A DNA stretch of 9,571 bases from Alphaproteobacteria bacterium (GTDB lineage Bacteria; Pseudomonadota; Alphaproteobacteria; Rs-D84): positions 1 through 9,571 of the forward strand of contig JAEDOP010000018.1 of assembly GCA_016301865.1 (NCBI GenBank), read 5' to 3'. The notes under the pieces were generated by a model. That model saw only the letters and a list, made by a program, of their open reading frames with translations. It searched no databases and was not told the DNA's origin. The position numbers and the translations under genes are program-made. Positions 1 to 5,998 of the stretch are shown piece by piece (the first letter of the stretch is position 1; each line of letters begins with the position of its first letter).

Positions 1-43
1 TTCCCTTAATTATATCACAAAATTTGCAAAAATATTTTCATTT
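1..43. other. Short gene-free left edge
   Basis: This AT-rich stretch lies before the first repeat copy and holds no gene. On the minus strand there is a perfect TATAAT at 9-14, but no good -35 element lies 16-18 bp upstream of it, so a leftward promoter is only a weak possibility. Nothing else is visible. Confidence 0.3.
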
Positions 44-185
44 CTTTCCCGAACAACAACAAACCACGAATAAAATCAATTCGTAAATTGCACAGATGGC
101 CCCGCCAAAAATCAAAACCGCATTTTTGCGGTTTTTTCTTTGTTTTCCAACACTTTCATGAGTTCGTAAGTTGGGTATCAAAAAT
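44..185 (+). repeat. Diverged direct repeat, copy 1 (contains a terminator)
   Basis: This copy aligns with 888-1029 at a fixed offset of 844 bp through the terminator, with a one-base difference in T-run length after it. The left 19 bp (CTTTCCCGAACAACAACAA) are identical. A variable 14-15 bp block follows, then a 14-bp imperfect palindrome CAATTCGTAAATTG (CAATTCGTGAATTG in copy 2), then a nearly identical stretch up to and through a terminator hairpin. The similarity fades out after about 185 (TTTTCCAACACTTT against TTTTCAATACTTTT, and so on). Copy 2 starts 16 bp after the stop codon of the 285-872 gene, so copy 1 may be the 3' flank of a related gene lying to the left of the window. Confidence 0.75.
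114..137 (+). terminator. Rho-independent terminator in repeat copy 1
   Basis: A nine-base-pair stem AAAACCGCA/TGCGGTTTT (114-122 with 127-135) closes a TTTT loop and is followed by T's to 137. It would end a rightward transcript entering from outside the window. The A-rich 5' arm would also allow weak function leftward. It is identical in stem and loop to the one at 958-982. Confidence 0.8.
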
Positions 186-229
186 CACCACCGTTTCACA
201 CATTTACGAACTTTTTAGCTGCTTAGGGT

Positions 230-258
230 TTGACGTTAAACATAATTTATATTATAAT
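230..258 (+). promoter_or_regulatory. Sigma-70 promoter of the 285-872 gene
   Basis: TTGACG at 230-235, a 17-bp spacer, and a perfect TATAAT at 253-258. The predicted start of transcription is near 265, giving a leader of about 20 nt with the Shine-Dalgarno AAAGAGG at 271-277. It is the closest match to consensus in the window, suggesting constitutive and fairly strong expression. I see no clear operator beyond the inverted repeats in the upstream repeat copy. Confidence 0.8.
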
Positions 259-284
259 CAACACGATAAAAAAGAGGTATAACT

Positions 285-872
285 ATGATTTCTGAAGCAA
301 CAACAAATTATAAAAAACAAGCGTTACAAGATATCATTGATTTTATATCCGGAAAAATTCAAGAATCAGAATTTCTACAAAAATATAAAGTTAATGCTAC
401 AAAATCGCACGATTATGTTGACATTGTAAGTGATGTTTTGCATAGCAATCACGTATACGACGCAAAATTCGCACAATCTGTTGATATGCAAGAAACAGAT
501 TTTGAACCATTGAAACGTGCAGGAGCTAATTATGCTGCAGAAAAACTTGTTCGTGCATTATTTTCGATTGCCTATACAAGAAAACCAAATAATCGAATTG
601 GTGGCGACGGGAAACCAGAATCTTATGACCGTCAGCGTAATATCGGCCCTGTTGCTCTTGTTGCTCTAAGAACCCTTGGTTCGATTCCAGAGAATTCTGT
701 GGCGGTGAATTACGTTTACAACGAATATTTTTTCCCACGTATAATAGAGGGCTATCGCAGAACAAATATGTTGAGTCCTAGTTCCATCTTCGAACAAATT
801 CGTAAAGATGCAAAACTAACAGAGGCAGATAATGTTAAACTAGCATCATCAAGTAAAAATATGCAAATGTAA
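285..872 (+). CDS. Unrecognised 195-residue protein between direct repeats
   Basis: I do not recognise this protein. The ATG at 285 has AAAGAGG seven bases upstream and a near-consensus promoter, so the gene looks genuinely expressed. The product is 195 residues, soluble in appearance, with no signal peptide, membrane segment, cysteine or obvious metal motif. The N-terminal third (about 1-60) is charged and probably helical. The middle (about 77-115) has a stretch running from LKRAGANYAAEKLVRALFSI to a basic, glycine-containing segment NNRIGGDGK. A hydrophobic part follows (GPVALVALRTLG, about 121-132). Residues 143-160 are aromatic-rich (YVYNEYFFPRIIEGYRR), and the tail is polar and low in complexity. 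Codon use is AT-rich, unlike the core genes to the right. It stands alone between two diverged direct repeats with terminators, which suggests a cassette or one member of a tandem family continuing left. A toxin, effector or phage-type function is conceivable, but nothing here shows one. Confidence 0.8.
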   Translation: MISEATTNYKKQALQDIIDFISGKIQESEFLQKYKVNATKSHDYVDIVSDVLHSNHVYDAKFAQSVDMQETDFEPLKRAGANYAAEKLVRALFSIAYTRKPNNRIGGDGKPESYDRQRNIGPVALVALRTLGSIPENSVAVNYVYNEYFFPRIIEGYRRTNMLSPSSIFEQIRKDAKLTEADNVKLASSSKNMQM

Positions 873-887
873 AAAACACCTTAATAT

Positions 888-1029
888 CTTTCCCGAACAA
901 CAACAATTCATGTATATTATCAATTCGTGAATTGCACAGATGGCTCTGCCAAAAATCAAAACCGCATTTTTGCGGTTTTTTTGTTAGATTTTCAATACTT
1001 TTACGAGTTCAAAAGTTAGGTAGTAAAAG
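888..1029 (+). repeat. Diverged direct repeat, copy 2 (contains a terminator)
   Basis: This is the partner of the repeat at 44-185. It begins 16 bp after the stop codon of the 195-residue protein gene and includes the identical CTTTCCCGAACAACAACAA block, the palindrome CAATTCGTGAATTG at 921-934 and the terminator at 958-982. The differences from copy 1 are scattered substitutions. A peptide could be read through both copies, but the reading frame breaks at the T-run after the terminator, so the conservation is at DNA or RNA level rather than protein level. Confidence 0.75.
958..982 (+). terminator. Terminator of the 195-residue protein gene
   Basis: The stem AAAACCGCA (958-966) pairs with TGCGGTTTT (971-979) around a TTTT loop, and T's run to 982. 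It lies 85 bp downstream of the stop codon at 872, so the gene has a 3' leader that includes most of the repeat. Stem and loop are identical to the copy at 114-137. Confidence 0.85.
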
Positions 1030-1051
1030 GTACCATTTTTTTACAATTCAC

Positions 1052-1077
1052 AAAAAAGCTATAAAACAGGCTTTTTT
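1052..1077 (-). terminator. Bidirectional terminator, 3' end of the hydrolase operon
   Basis: AAAAAAGC at 1052-1059 pairs with GCTTTTTT at 1070-1077 around a ten-base loop. Both arms are flanked by A/T runs, so it can work in either direction. For the leftward operon it lies 57 bp after the stop codon at 1135. For rightward transcription it backs up the terminator at 958-982. The stem is mostly A-T, so strength is uncertain. Confidence 0.65.
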
Positions 1078-1134
1078 ATCTTTTCAAATGTGTTCTGACC
1101 ATCTTGATATATTATCTGATTGGCGAAAGTCGCT

Positions 1135-1593
1135 TTATTTCATGCTTTCGGGTATGAAGGATTCGGTTATATCAAACTTTATATCAACAATACCAGCACC
1201 AAATATCTCTTCTAAATTTGATAAATTTTCGATATGACCTATGCGTGTATAAGAGTACGGAGTTTCAAAATCTTTATAAAAAACAACCAAACAATCATCA
1301 CCAAATAACATGATATCACCCGTTGATACAGAATCTACTTTTTCTGGATTACTTGGTAACGGTTGTTCTAAATAATAATATTTTTCATTATTATTCAAAT
1401 CAGACATACTTAGTGTCATCGGTAATAAACGTTGCAAAGCACTTGTGGTATCATTTTCTTCCAAGATGACATTGTATTCTTGATTATTAACTGCGATTTT
1501 CATTTGTGCGATATCCTCTGTTTGTAATGCGGATGCCAGCACCGAATGTGCTGACATCAACAAAATCAACAAACATACGAATTTTTTTATCAT
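1135..1593 (-). CDS. Exported cyclophilin-like-fold protein
   Basis: This is a 152-residue protein with a Sec signal peptide: positive start (MIKK), hydrophobic core at about 5-20, and a likely cleavage site around VLASA (19-22). It has no lipobox. The mature part, from about residue 31, carries the pattern of the small bacterial cyclophilin-like family (I believe Pfam Cyclophil_like2, PF18050): MKIAVNNQEY, then a threonine/leucine-rich segment LPMTLSMSDLNNNEKYYYL (about 58-75), GDIMLFGDDCLVVFYKDF (about 92-109), YSYTRIGHIE (113-122), and a closing beta segment. Family members have the cyclophilin barrel but no demonstrated isomerase activity that I know of; many lack a signal peptide, so the exported form is notable. 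The start codon overlaps the hydrolase stop codon (ATGA at 1593-1590). No Shine-Dalgarno is visible, so translation is probably coupled. The function is unknown; the partnership with the hydrolase suggests a shared small-molecule or envelope role. Confidence 0.8.
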   Translation of the reverse strand: MIKKFVCLLILLMSAHSVLASALQTEDIAQMKIAVNNQEYNVILEENDTTSALQRLLPMTLSMSDLNNNEKYYYLEQPLPSNPEKVDSVSTGDIMLFGDDCLVVFYKDFETPYSYTRIGHIENLSNLEEIFGAGIVDIKFDITESFIPESMK

Positions 1594-2612
1594 TTCATAT
1601 TTGTTTTCATAAAGTTTTCAATCTTATCAAACGGAATCACATCCATATTGTCGTATAAATCAACATGGTTTGCACCTGGGATAATCATCAATTCTTTATT
1701 ATCGCCCTTCAGTTTTTCAAAGGCACCTTCGCTGAAATAGCGGCTGTGTGCTTTTTCGCCATGAACCAATAATACAGCACTGCGTATTTCGTTTGCACGT
1801 TGTAAAATTGGCATATTGATGAATGACAAACTACTTGTCTTGTTCCATCCACCATTTGAATTCAATGAGCGTTTATGATAGCCACGTGGTGTTTTGTAAT
1901 ATGCATAATAATCTTTGACAAACTGTGGCGCATCATCTGGTAATGGATCGACTACACCGCCTGCCAAATCATATTTGCCGTTTTTATAGTCAACTGTGCG
2001 TTGTGCATTTAATGAACTTTTATTTGCAAAGCGTGCATCAGCATTATCATCAGCATCAAAATAGCCATTTGCGTTTACACGTGTCATGTCATACATTGTT
2101 GATGCAACGGTTGCTTTGATTCTGGTGTCCATTGCTGCAGCGTTGATTGCCATTCCACCCCAACCACAGATTCCAATAATACCGATTTTATCAGCATCAA
2201 CGTCTTTGCGATTTGCCAGATAATCAACAGCGGCCGAGAAATCTTCTGTGTTTATATCGGGGGATGCAACATAACGAACTTTGCCGCCACTTTCACCAGT
2301 AAAAGATGGATCAAAAGCCAAAGTTATAAATCCACGAGATGCCATTTCTTGTGCGTATAAACCAGAAGATTGTTCTTTAACTGCACCAAATGGACCAGAT
2401 ACTGCGATTGCTGGCATCTTTTCCGCTGTTTTATTTTTAGGCATATACAAATTACCAGTCAATTCGATTCCATATCTGTTGTGGAAACGAACCTTTTGCA
2501 TGACAACATTTGGATTTTTTGGAAATACATTATCCCATTTGTTGCATGGTATAAGAAAATATCCAAGTATTCCTAAAATTGCTACGATTGCGATTATGAT
2601 GATTGTTTTCAT
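1590..2612 (-). CDS. Membrane-anchored alpha/beta hydrolase with Cys nucleophile
   Basis: This is a 340-residue alpha/beta hydrolase of the dienelactone-hydrolase/COG1073 kind. Residues 3-21 form one uncleaved hydrophobic segment followed by IPCNKW, so the enzyme is probably tethered to the inner membrane and faces the periplasm. The fold begins near residue 38 (strand VRFHNRYGIELTGNLYMP). The oxyanion region is around SGPFG (72-76). The nucleophile elbow is GICGWGG (147-153), with Cys149 in place of the usual serine. A cap region at about 175-265 is rich in Asn, Asp and Tyr. The predicted triad is completed by an acidic residue near HGEKAHSR (284-291) and by His316 in PGANHVDLYD. Start: ATG at 2612 with AAAGGAG at 2625-2619, six bases away. 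It is the first gene of a two-gene operon, overlapping the cyclophilin-like gene by four bases. The substrate is unknown. Cys-type members can act on lactones or thioesters, but that is inference. AT-rich codon use suggests acquisition from elsewhere. Confidence 0.88.
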   Translation of the reverse strand: MKTIIIIAIVAILGILGYFLIPCNKWDNVFPKNPNVVMQKVRFHNRYGIELTGNLYMPKNKTAEKMPAIAVSGPFGAVKEQSSGLYAQEMASRGFITLAFDPSFTGESGGKVRYVASPDINTEDFSAAVDYLANRKDVDADKIGIIGICGWGGMAINAAAMDTRIKATVASTMYDMTRVNANGYFDADDNADARFANKSSLNAQRTVDYKNGKYDLAGGVVDPLPDDAPQFVKDYYAYYKTPRGYHKRSLNSNGGWNKTSSLSFINMPILQRANEIRSAVLLVHGEKAHSRYFSEGAFEKLKGDNKELMIIPGANHVDLYDNMDVIPFDKIENFMKTNMK

Positions 2613-2632
2613 TTTTGACTCCTTTCAATCGG

Positions 2633-2661
2633 ATAATAGCAATTACAACAATTTTTCACAA
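2633..2661 (-). promoter_or_regulatory. Promoter of the hydrolase/cyclophilin-like operon
   Basis: On the minus strand TTGTGA (2661-2656), a 17-bp spacer and TATTAT (2638-2633). Transcription would start near 2626, immediately before the Shine-Dalgarno AAAGGAG (2625-2619). The 5' leader is therefore very short, which leaves no room for a riboswitch or attenuator. Any regulation would have to act at the promoter itself. Confidence 0.65.
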
Positions 2662-2679
2662 GTAAATAATTCTGTTGGT

Positions 2680-2775
2680 TTAGTGTTTCAAATCATTCAA
2701 AAACTTTTCTAACAAATCCAAAGTTTCCATGATTTCTGCCTTATACAGTGATATTTCGGTTCTAATGTTGTCAAT
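2680..2775 (-). other. Possible 3' remnant of a broken gene
   Basis: Upstream of the hydrolase promoter the minus strand stays open for about 31 codons ending at the stop at 2680-2682. The only ATG is at 2730 and yields 16 residues (METLDLLEKFLNDLKH). The longer open stretch reads as an amphipathic, Lys/Glu/Leu-rich helix, like the end of a regulator's dimerisation helix. There is no start with a Shine-Dalgarno. It might be the decayed end of a regulator that once preceded the operon, or chance in AT-rich DNA. Confidence 0.15.
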
Positions 2776-2789
2776 TTATGGCTGCCAAA

Positions 2790-2820
2790 ATCAAAACCAC
2801 CGTTTGGGTCGGTTTTTATT
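2790..2820 (+). terminator. Terminator-like hairpin, third relative of the repeat terminators
   Basis: AAAACC and GGTTTT arms with an inner ACC/GGT pairing form a bulged nine-pair stem, followed rightward by TTTTTATTTTTG. The preceding bases (TGGCTGCCAAAATC) resemble those before the terminators at 114 and 958 (TGGCTCTGCCAAAAATC). No gene on the plus strand ends here, so it either closes an unseen small transcript or shields the segment to the right. Read leftward its T-tract is interrupted and weaker. Confidence 0.5.
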
Positions 2821-3045
2821 TTTGTAAAAGCAAACCCAACCGGATCGGTCAGATCGCCCAGGCACATTTATGTGCCACGCGTAAACGAAGTGTACGTGAT
2901 TGGTGGCACGCATGACCAATACGCAGACGAACTATTAGCAAACCTGCAAAAACGGATATGTTTAATAGAGTTTTTGCATCTGGGTTTGATTATTGGTTGT
3001 CAAGGGGCGATGTTGCCACTGCCATACTTCGCCAAGGTTTCGTTT
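2821..3045. other. Unexplained segment rich in inverted repeats, possible structured RNA
   Basis: No protein is recognised in these 225 bp, which are GC-richer than the DNA to the left. Several stems are visible. GGCACA/TGTGCC (2861-2866 with 2871-2876) closes a four-base loop. ATTGGT/ACCAAT pairs 2899-2904 with 2915-2920. A long hairpin spans 2939-2988: TGCAAAAAC (2945-2953) pairs perfectly with GTTTTTGCA (2970-2978), and CAAACC (2939-2944) pairs with GGTTTG (2983-2988) across an internal bulge. GGCGA/TCGCC pairs 3006-3010 with 3029-3033. The segment is bounded by hairpins at 2790-2820 and 3070-3124, as a stand-alone RNA gene would be. It lacks the hallmark motifs of RNase P RNA, SRP RNA or tmRNA. 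I cannot assign a strand or a family. A rightward reading frame is open through it but continues senselessly through the grpE terminator and antisense to grpE. Confidence 0.35.
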
Positions 3046-3050
3046 TTCAC

Positions 3051-3124
3051 CCCCCCAAAAAAACAAAAACCGCCCAAAATCGGGCCCCGCAAAATTGTAA
3101 ATTTTGTGGGTGATAATCGGGCGG
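3051..3124 (-). terminator. grpE: Terminator of the tpiA-grpE operon
   Basis: It starts 7 bp after the grpE stop codon. On the minus strand an outer stem CCGCCC/GGGCGG (3124-3119 with 3075-3070) encloses an 11-bp hairpin, 3110-3100 with 3096-3086, around a three-base loop. A smaller GCCC/GGGC hairpin lies just before the T-tract. The 3' side is a long T run (complement of the A-rich 3056-3069), as expected for leftward rho-independent termination. The elaborate nested pairing is unusual for a plain terminator. Confidence 0.75.
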
Positions 3125-3130
3125 CCTTGT

Positions 3131-3649
3131 TTATTTTGCGACAACAACCATTGCGGTTCGCAGCACGGCATCGCCAAACATATACCCGGTCTGCATTTCT
3201 TCGACAATCGTGCCGGACGTCGCATCCCCAGATTCCACGACCTGAATCGCATTATGGAACATCGGGTTCAACGCCTGGCCCACAGATTCAATTTTTACAA
3301 TCCCAATCTGGGCGAACGCAGATTCCAGCGCACGCGCCATTGACTGAATTCCCGCATCATCGGGGGCATGCTTTAACGCGGCATCCACAGCATCCATCAC
3401 CGGCAAGATTTTTTCCGCCACCCCCATTGAACGCGTCCGTGCACGCGATTCCGCATCCAACGCCGCCCGACGACGCGTATTTTCCAGTTCCGCCGCCATT
3501 CGCAGATATTTGTCATTCATTTCCGCTAACTGGGCGGTTAATTTTTCAACATCTGATTCTTGCTGTGGTGTGTCCACGACCGGCGCATCATCAACGGATA
3601 CTGCCTCTACCTGAACTTCTTTATCTTCGTTATTCATACCGTCTTCCAT
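3131..3649 (-). CDS. grpE: GrpE, nucleotide exchange factor for DnaK
   Basis: GrpE opens the DnaK nucleotide pocket, releasing ADP and resetting the Hsp70 cycle in the cytoplasm as a homodimer. Read from 3649 the protein has 172 residues. It has an acidic disordered N-terminus, a long coiled-coil helix from about 32 to 75 (KYLRMAAELENTRRRAAL is the typical core), the helical-bundle part (VAEKILPVMDAVDAALKH, about 77-94), and the C-terminal beta-wing with GTIVEEMQTGYMFGDAVLR (146-164), matching the family's G-x-V...GY...GD-x-VLR signature. The first ATG (3649) has no Shine-Dalgarno. The ATG at 3637 has GGAAG five bases before it and may be the true start, giving 168 residues. It follows tpiA by 19 bp on the same strand and is probably co-transcribed; no CIRCE element is visible, so heat-shock control through HrcA is not supported here. 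Confidence 0.95.
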   Translation of the reverse strand: MEDGMNNEDKEVQVEAVSVDDAPVVDTPQQESDVEKLTAQLAEMNDKYLRMAAELENTRRRAALDAESRARTRSMGVAEKILPVMDAVDAALKHAPDDAGIQSMARALESAFAQIGIVKIESVGQALNPMFHNAIQVVESGDATSGTIVEEMQTGYMFGDAVLRTAMVVVAK

Positions 3650-3668
3650 TTTTGTTCATACTATATAA

Positions 3669-4373
3669 TTATTTTACACTGGTTATTATAGGTATGAAAT
3701 CATCACTTTTCAAGGACGCACCACCAACCAACACCCCATCAACGTTTGGTATCGACATAATTTCTGCGGCATTCGAACCCTTGACCGACGCACCATACAG
3801 AACCGGTGTCCCCGCCAATCCCATTTCCGACAATGTATTGGCAATCAGTGTATGCGCCCCAGCAATTTCATCCGCCGTGGGCGTCAATCCCGCCCCAATT
3901 GCCCAACGTGGCTCATACGCAATAATAATCGGTGTGCCAACATCCGATGGAATTGATTCACGCACCCCAGATTCAATCACCGCCATGGTTTTACCGGCCT
4001 GCTTTTCATCCATTGTTTCGCCAACACAGATAATTGGAATCATCCCGTTGGCCAAAACCTGGGCCGCCTTTTGCCGCACGGTCGAATTTGTATCCCCATT
4101 ATACTGGCGGCATTCGCTGTGCCCAACAATTACATATTTTGCACCCGCATCTGCAACCATCTGGGCCGACACAGAACCCGTATATGCGCCGTGTGTATGT
4201 TGACTAACATCCTGGGCACCAATCGCCACACGGGCATTTCCCGCGCGCAACATAGTATATGGCACACACAGAATAACTGTATTTTTCGTATCGACATTTT
4301 CCAAATCACACAACATCGCATTCAACCCTGTGCGCGACCCGTTCATTTTCCAATTTCCAGCAATAATTTTCAT
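3669..4373 (-). CDS. tpiA: Triosephosphate isomerase
   Basis: This enzyme interconverts dihydroxyacetone phosphate and glyceraldehyde 3-phosphate in glycolysis and gluconeogenesis. The 234-residue protein keeps every essential element: Asn7 and Lys9 in AGNWKMN (5-11), the electrophilic His85 in VGHSE (83-87), catalytic base Glu154 in AYEPRWAIGAG (152-162, the mobile loop 6; most homologues have V where this has R), YGASVK (193-198) and the phosphate-binding GVLVGGASL (213-221). It is about 15-20 residues shorter than typical bacterial TpiA, with trimmed loops rather than a missing domain. The start at 4373 has AAAGGGG seven bases upstream; a longer reading from 4442 would add residues not found in the family. 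It is the first gene of a tpiA-grpE operon and is divergent from the PpiD-like gene, a neighbourhood I associate with Alphaproteobacteria (there usually with secG and pyrG, which are not here). Confidence 0.96.
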   Translation of the reverse strand: MKIIAGNWKMNGSRTGLNAMLCDLENVDTKNTVILCVPYTMLRAGNARVAIGAQDVSQHTHGAYTGSVSAQMVADAGAKYVIVGHSECRQYNGDTNSTVRQKAAQVLANGMIPIICVGETMDEKQAGKTMAVIESGVRESIPSDVGTPIIIAYEPRWAIGAGLTPTADEIAGAHTLIANTLSEMGLAGTPVLYGASVKGSNAAEIMSIPNVDGVLVGGASLKSDDFIPIITSVK

Positions 4374-4394
4374 TTGAAATCCCCTTTTTTTTAA

Positions 4395-4431
4395 TTGCTT
4401 TTTATCACATCGTTTTGCTATGGTATCGCAA
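4395..4431. promoter_or_regulatory. Overlapping divergent promoters, tpiA and ppiD-like gene
   Basis: Only 69 bp separate the two start codons. Rightward: TTGCTT (4395-4400), 18 bp, TATGGT (4419-4424). Leftward: TTGCGA (4431-4426), 18 bp, TGATAA (4407-4402). Both are imperfect and they occupy the same DNA on opposite strands, so only one polymerase could bind at a time. The Shine-Dalgarno sequences lie outside, at 4381-4387 for tpiA and 4431-4438 for the rightward gene. Confidence 0.4.
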
Positions 4432-4442
4432 AAGGGGAACAA

Positions 4443-5855
4443 ATGCTAGAATATTTAAGAAATGCATCAGAAAAACCAGTTGCCAAGATTTTAATCAGCA
4501 TTTTGGCATTTTCATTCGTTGGTTGGGGTGTTGCCGAATGGATTTTTGGCAACGTTGCAAATGATAACACACTGGTCCACGTTGGCGACACAGAAATTTC
4601 CGCCCAGGAATTCAACCTGGAAAAATCGCGTGCCCTGGCCCAGTTAAGCCGGGACGAACAACGCGCAATCTATACAGACACCGCAACCCAGAACGCTTTT
4701 TCTAAACAAATTTTGACAAAAATGACAACCAAACAGATGGCAGAAAACCGCGCAGATGACCTGGGGTTCGTGGTCAGCGACAAACGCATTGCCCACGAAA
4801 TTCGTTCATTCCCAGAATTTCAGGTCAACGGCGAATTTTCGACCCTGGCGTTCGACACAGTTTTAAACAATTCCGGCTATTCCGAGGCTGCGTTTGCTGA
4901 CGTCCTGCGTGGCAATGTATTGCGTTCTATGGTATTGGGCGCGGTCGGGGTTGATGTACCTGTGCCTGAATTTGCAGTGCGCGCGGCATACGACGCACGT
5001 TATGGGGAACGCGAAATCGAATACGCAACAATTAAATATTCTGATTTTGATGTTGCCGCACCTTCGGATGAACAATTGGCCGAATATTACAAACAGAACC
5101 CACAAATCGTCCCAGAAACACGTAATGTGTCGTATGTGATTATTCCGGCTGAAATGTCACAACCAGACAAATATGATGCGGGCTATGCCATCGCCGTTAA
5201 ATTCGAAGACGATATCATCGCCGGCGAACCAATGGCGGACGCCGCCAAAACACACGGTGCAAAATATGTTGACCTGGGCACATTTGATCGCGACAACCGC
5301 CCTGTGGACAAGGTTTTGACAGATACAATGATGGCAAAAATCTTTGATATGGACGCTGAACTGGAAAGCGAAATGATTGAAACCAATGATGGTTTTGTAT
5401 TCCTGCGCGTAAACAAAATTACGCCATCACACACGGCGAAATTTGAATCTGTCAAAAAATCATTGATGGGCGATTGGAAACGCGCCGAACAGAAAAAACA
5501 GGCATACGTCCGCGCCAACGAAGTTTTAACAGACTTCAAATCAAACGGCAAATTGGCAAACGGAAAATCCGCAACTGTGTCACGTACATCGGGCGCACCA
5601 ACTGACGTGTTGGTTGCCACATTCCGTGGCGACGCGGGCGAAAAATCAATTGTTCCATCATCGGACGCATTCTATGTATTGAATATCAAAGATTCAATTG
5701 CACCAAAAATGGACACAAAAAAGATGGCTGATTTGCGCAATGAAATGCAAACCATGTCAAAATCAGGCATAATGGATGATTACAATTCGTTCCTGATGCG
5801 TAAATATCCAATTGAAATTAATGAAAAAATATTTAATCGTTTCTTTCAGAATTAA
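4443..5855 (+). CDS. PpiD/SurA-like membrane-anchored periplasmic foldase
   Basis: This is a 470-residue protein of the SurA_N_3/PpiD family, which helps newly exported proteins fold at the periplasmic exit of the Sec translocon. A short cytoplasmic tip (MLEYLRNASEKPVAK) precedes one membrane segment at about 16-36 (ILISILAFSFVGWGVAEWIF), the canonical PpiD start. The SurA-like chaperone domain follows (about 42-185), including the paired helices around FQVNGEFSTLAFDTVLNNSG (126-145). A parvulin-like region at about 195-330 (with RNVSYVIIPAEM at 227-238 and FVFLRVNKITP at 318-328) is reduced and degenerate, so catalytic activity is doubtful and the role may be purely chaperone. It is shorter than E. 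coli PpiD (623 residues). Start: ATG at 4443 with AGGGGAA just upstream. It is followed directly by a strong terminator, so transcribed alone. Often named ppiD in Alphaproteobacteria; I leave the symbol open. Confidence 0.88.
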   Translation: MLEYLRNASEKPVAKILISILAFSFVGWGVAEWIFGNVANDNTLVHVGDTEISAQEFNLEKSRALAQLSRDEQRAIYTDTATQNAFSKQILTKMTTKQMAENRADDLGFVVSDKRIAHEIRSFPEFQVNGEFSTLAFDTVLNNSGYSEAAFADVLRGNVLRSMVLGAVGVDVPVPEFAVRAAYDARYGEREIEYATIKYSDFDVAAPSDEQLAEYYKQNPQIVPETRNVSYVIIPAEMSQPDKYDAGYAIAVKFEDDIIAGEPMADAAKTHGAKYVDLGTFDRDNRPVDKVLTDTMMAKIFDMDAELESEMIETNDGFVFLRVNKITPSHTAKFESVKKSLMGDWKRAEQKKQAYVRANEVLTDFKSNGKLANGKSATVSRTSGAPTDVLVATFRGDAGEKSIVPSSDAFYVLNIKDSIAPKMDTKKMADLRNEMQTMSKSGIMDDYNSFLMRKYPIEINEKIFNRFFQN

Positions 5856-5881
5856 AAATCCCGCCAAATGGCGGGATTTTT
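5854..5881 (+). terminator. Strong terminator after the PpiD-like gene
   Basis: AAAAATCCCGCC (5854-5865) pairs perfectly with GGCGGGATTTTT (5870-5881) around AAAT. The stem overlaps the last two bases of the stop codon. A-run and T-run flanks make it bidirectional, though no gene approaches from the right. Confidence 0.93.
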
Positions 5882-5998
5882 AATCATCTCCATGCGCAAA
5901 TAATTGCCAAAATATCGCGCAATCCCCCACCAGATTTTATTTATAGATTGATTTTGTTTATAAAATTGTTATCCTATTACACTTGTAAAAGGATTTAA

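Noticed and set aside
88..282. Similar short frames at 88-282 and 932-1237 beginning MHRW, suggesting a pair of small paralogous proteins.
   Set aside because: Both read straight through a terminator hairpin and lose frame agreement at the T-run just after it, and neither has a ribosome-binding site. The similarity is explained by the DNA repeat.
1..1029. CRISPR array suggested by the repeated blocks on the left.
   Set aside because: There are only two copies, about 844 bp apart with a gene between them, and the repeats are long and diverged.
2821..3045. A cobalamin riboswitch suggested by GCCACTG at 3015-3021.
   Set aside because: Only this short motif matches; the other conserved boxes are absent and no cobalamin gene follows.
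2872..4203. Long rightward open frame of 443 codons starting with GTG.
   Set aside because: It runs through the grpE terminator and antisense to grpE and tpiA, which are unmistakable genes. Its composition is proline- and histidine-rich, as expected for the shadow of GC-rich codons.
5183..5620. Leftward 145-codon frame inside the PpiD-like gene.
   Set aside because: It is fully antisense to a well-supported gene, serine-rich without family features, and lacks a ribosome-binding site.
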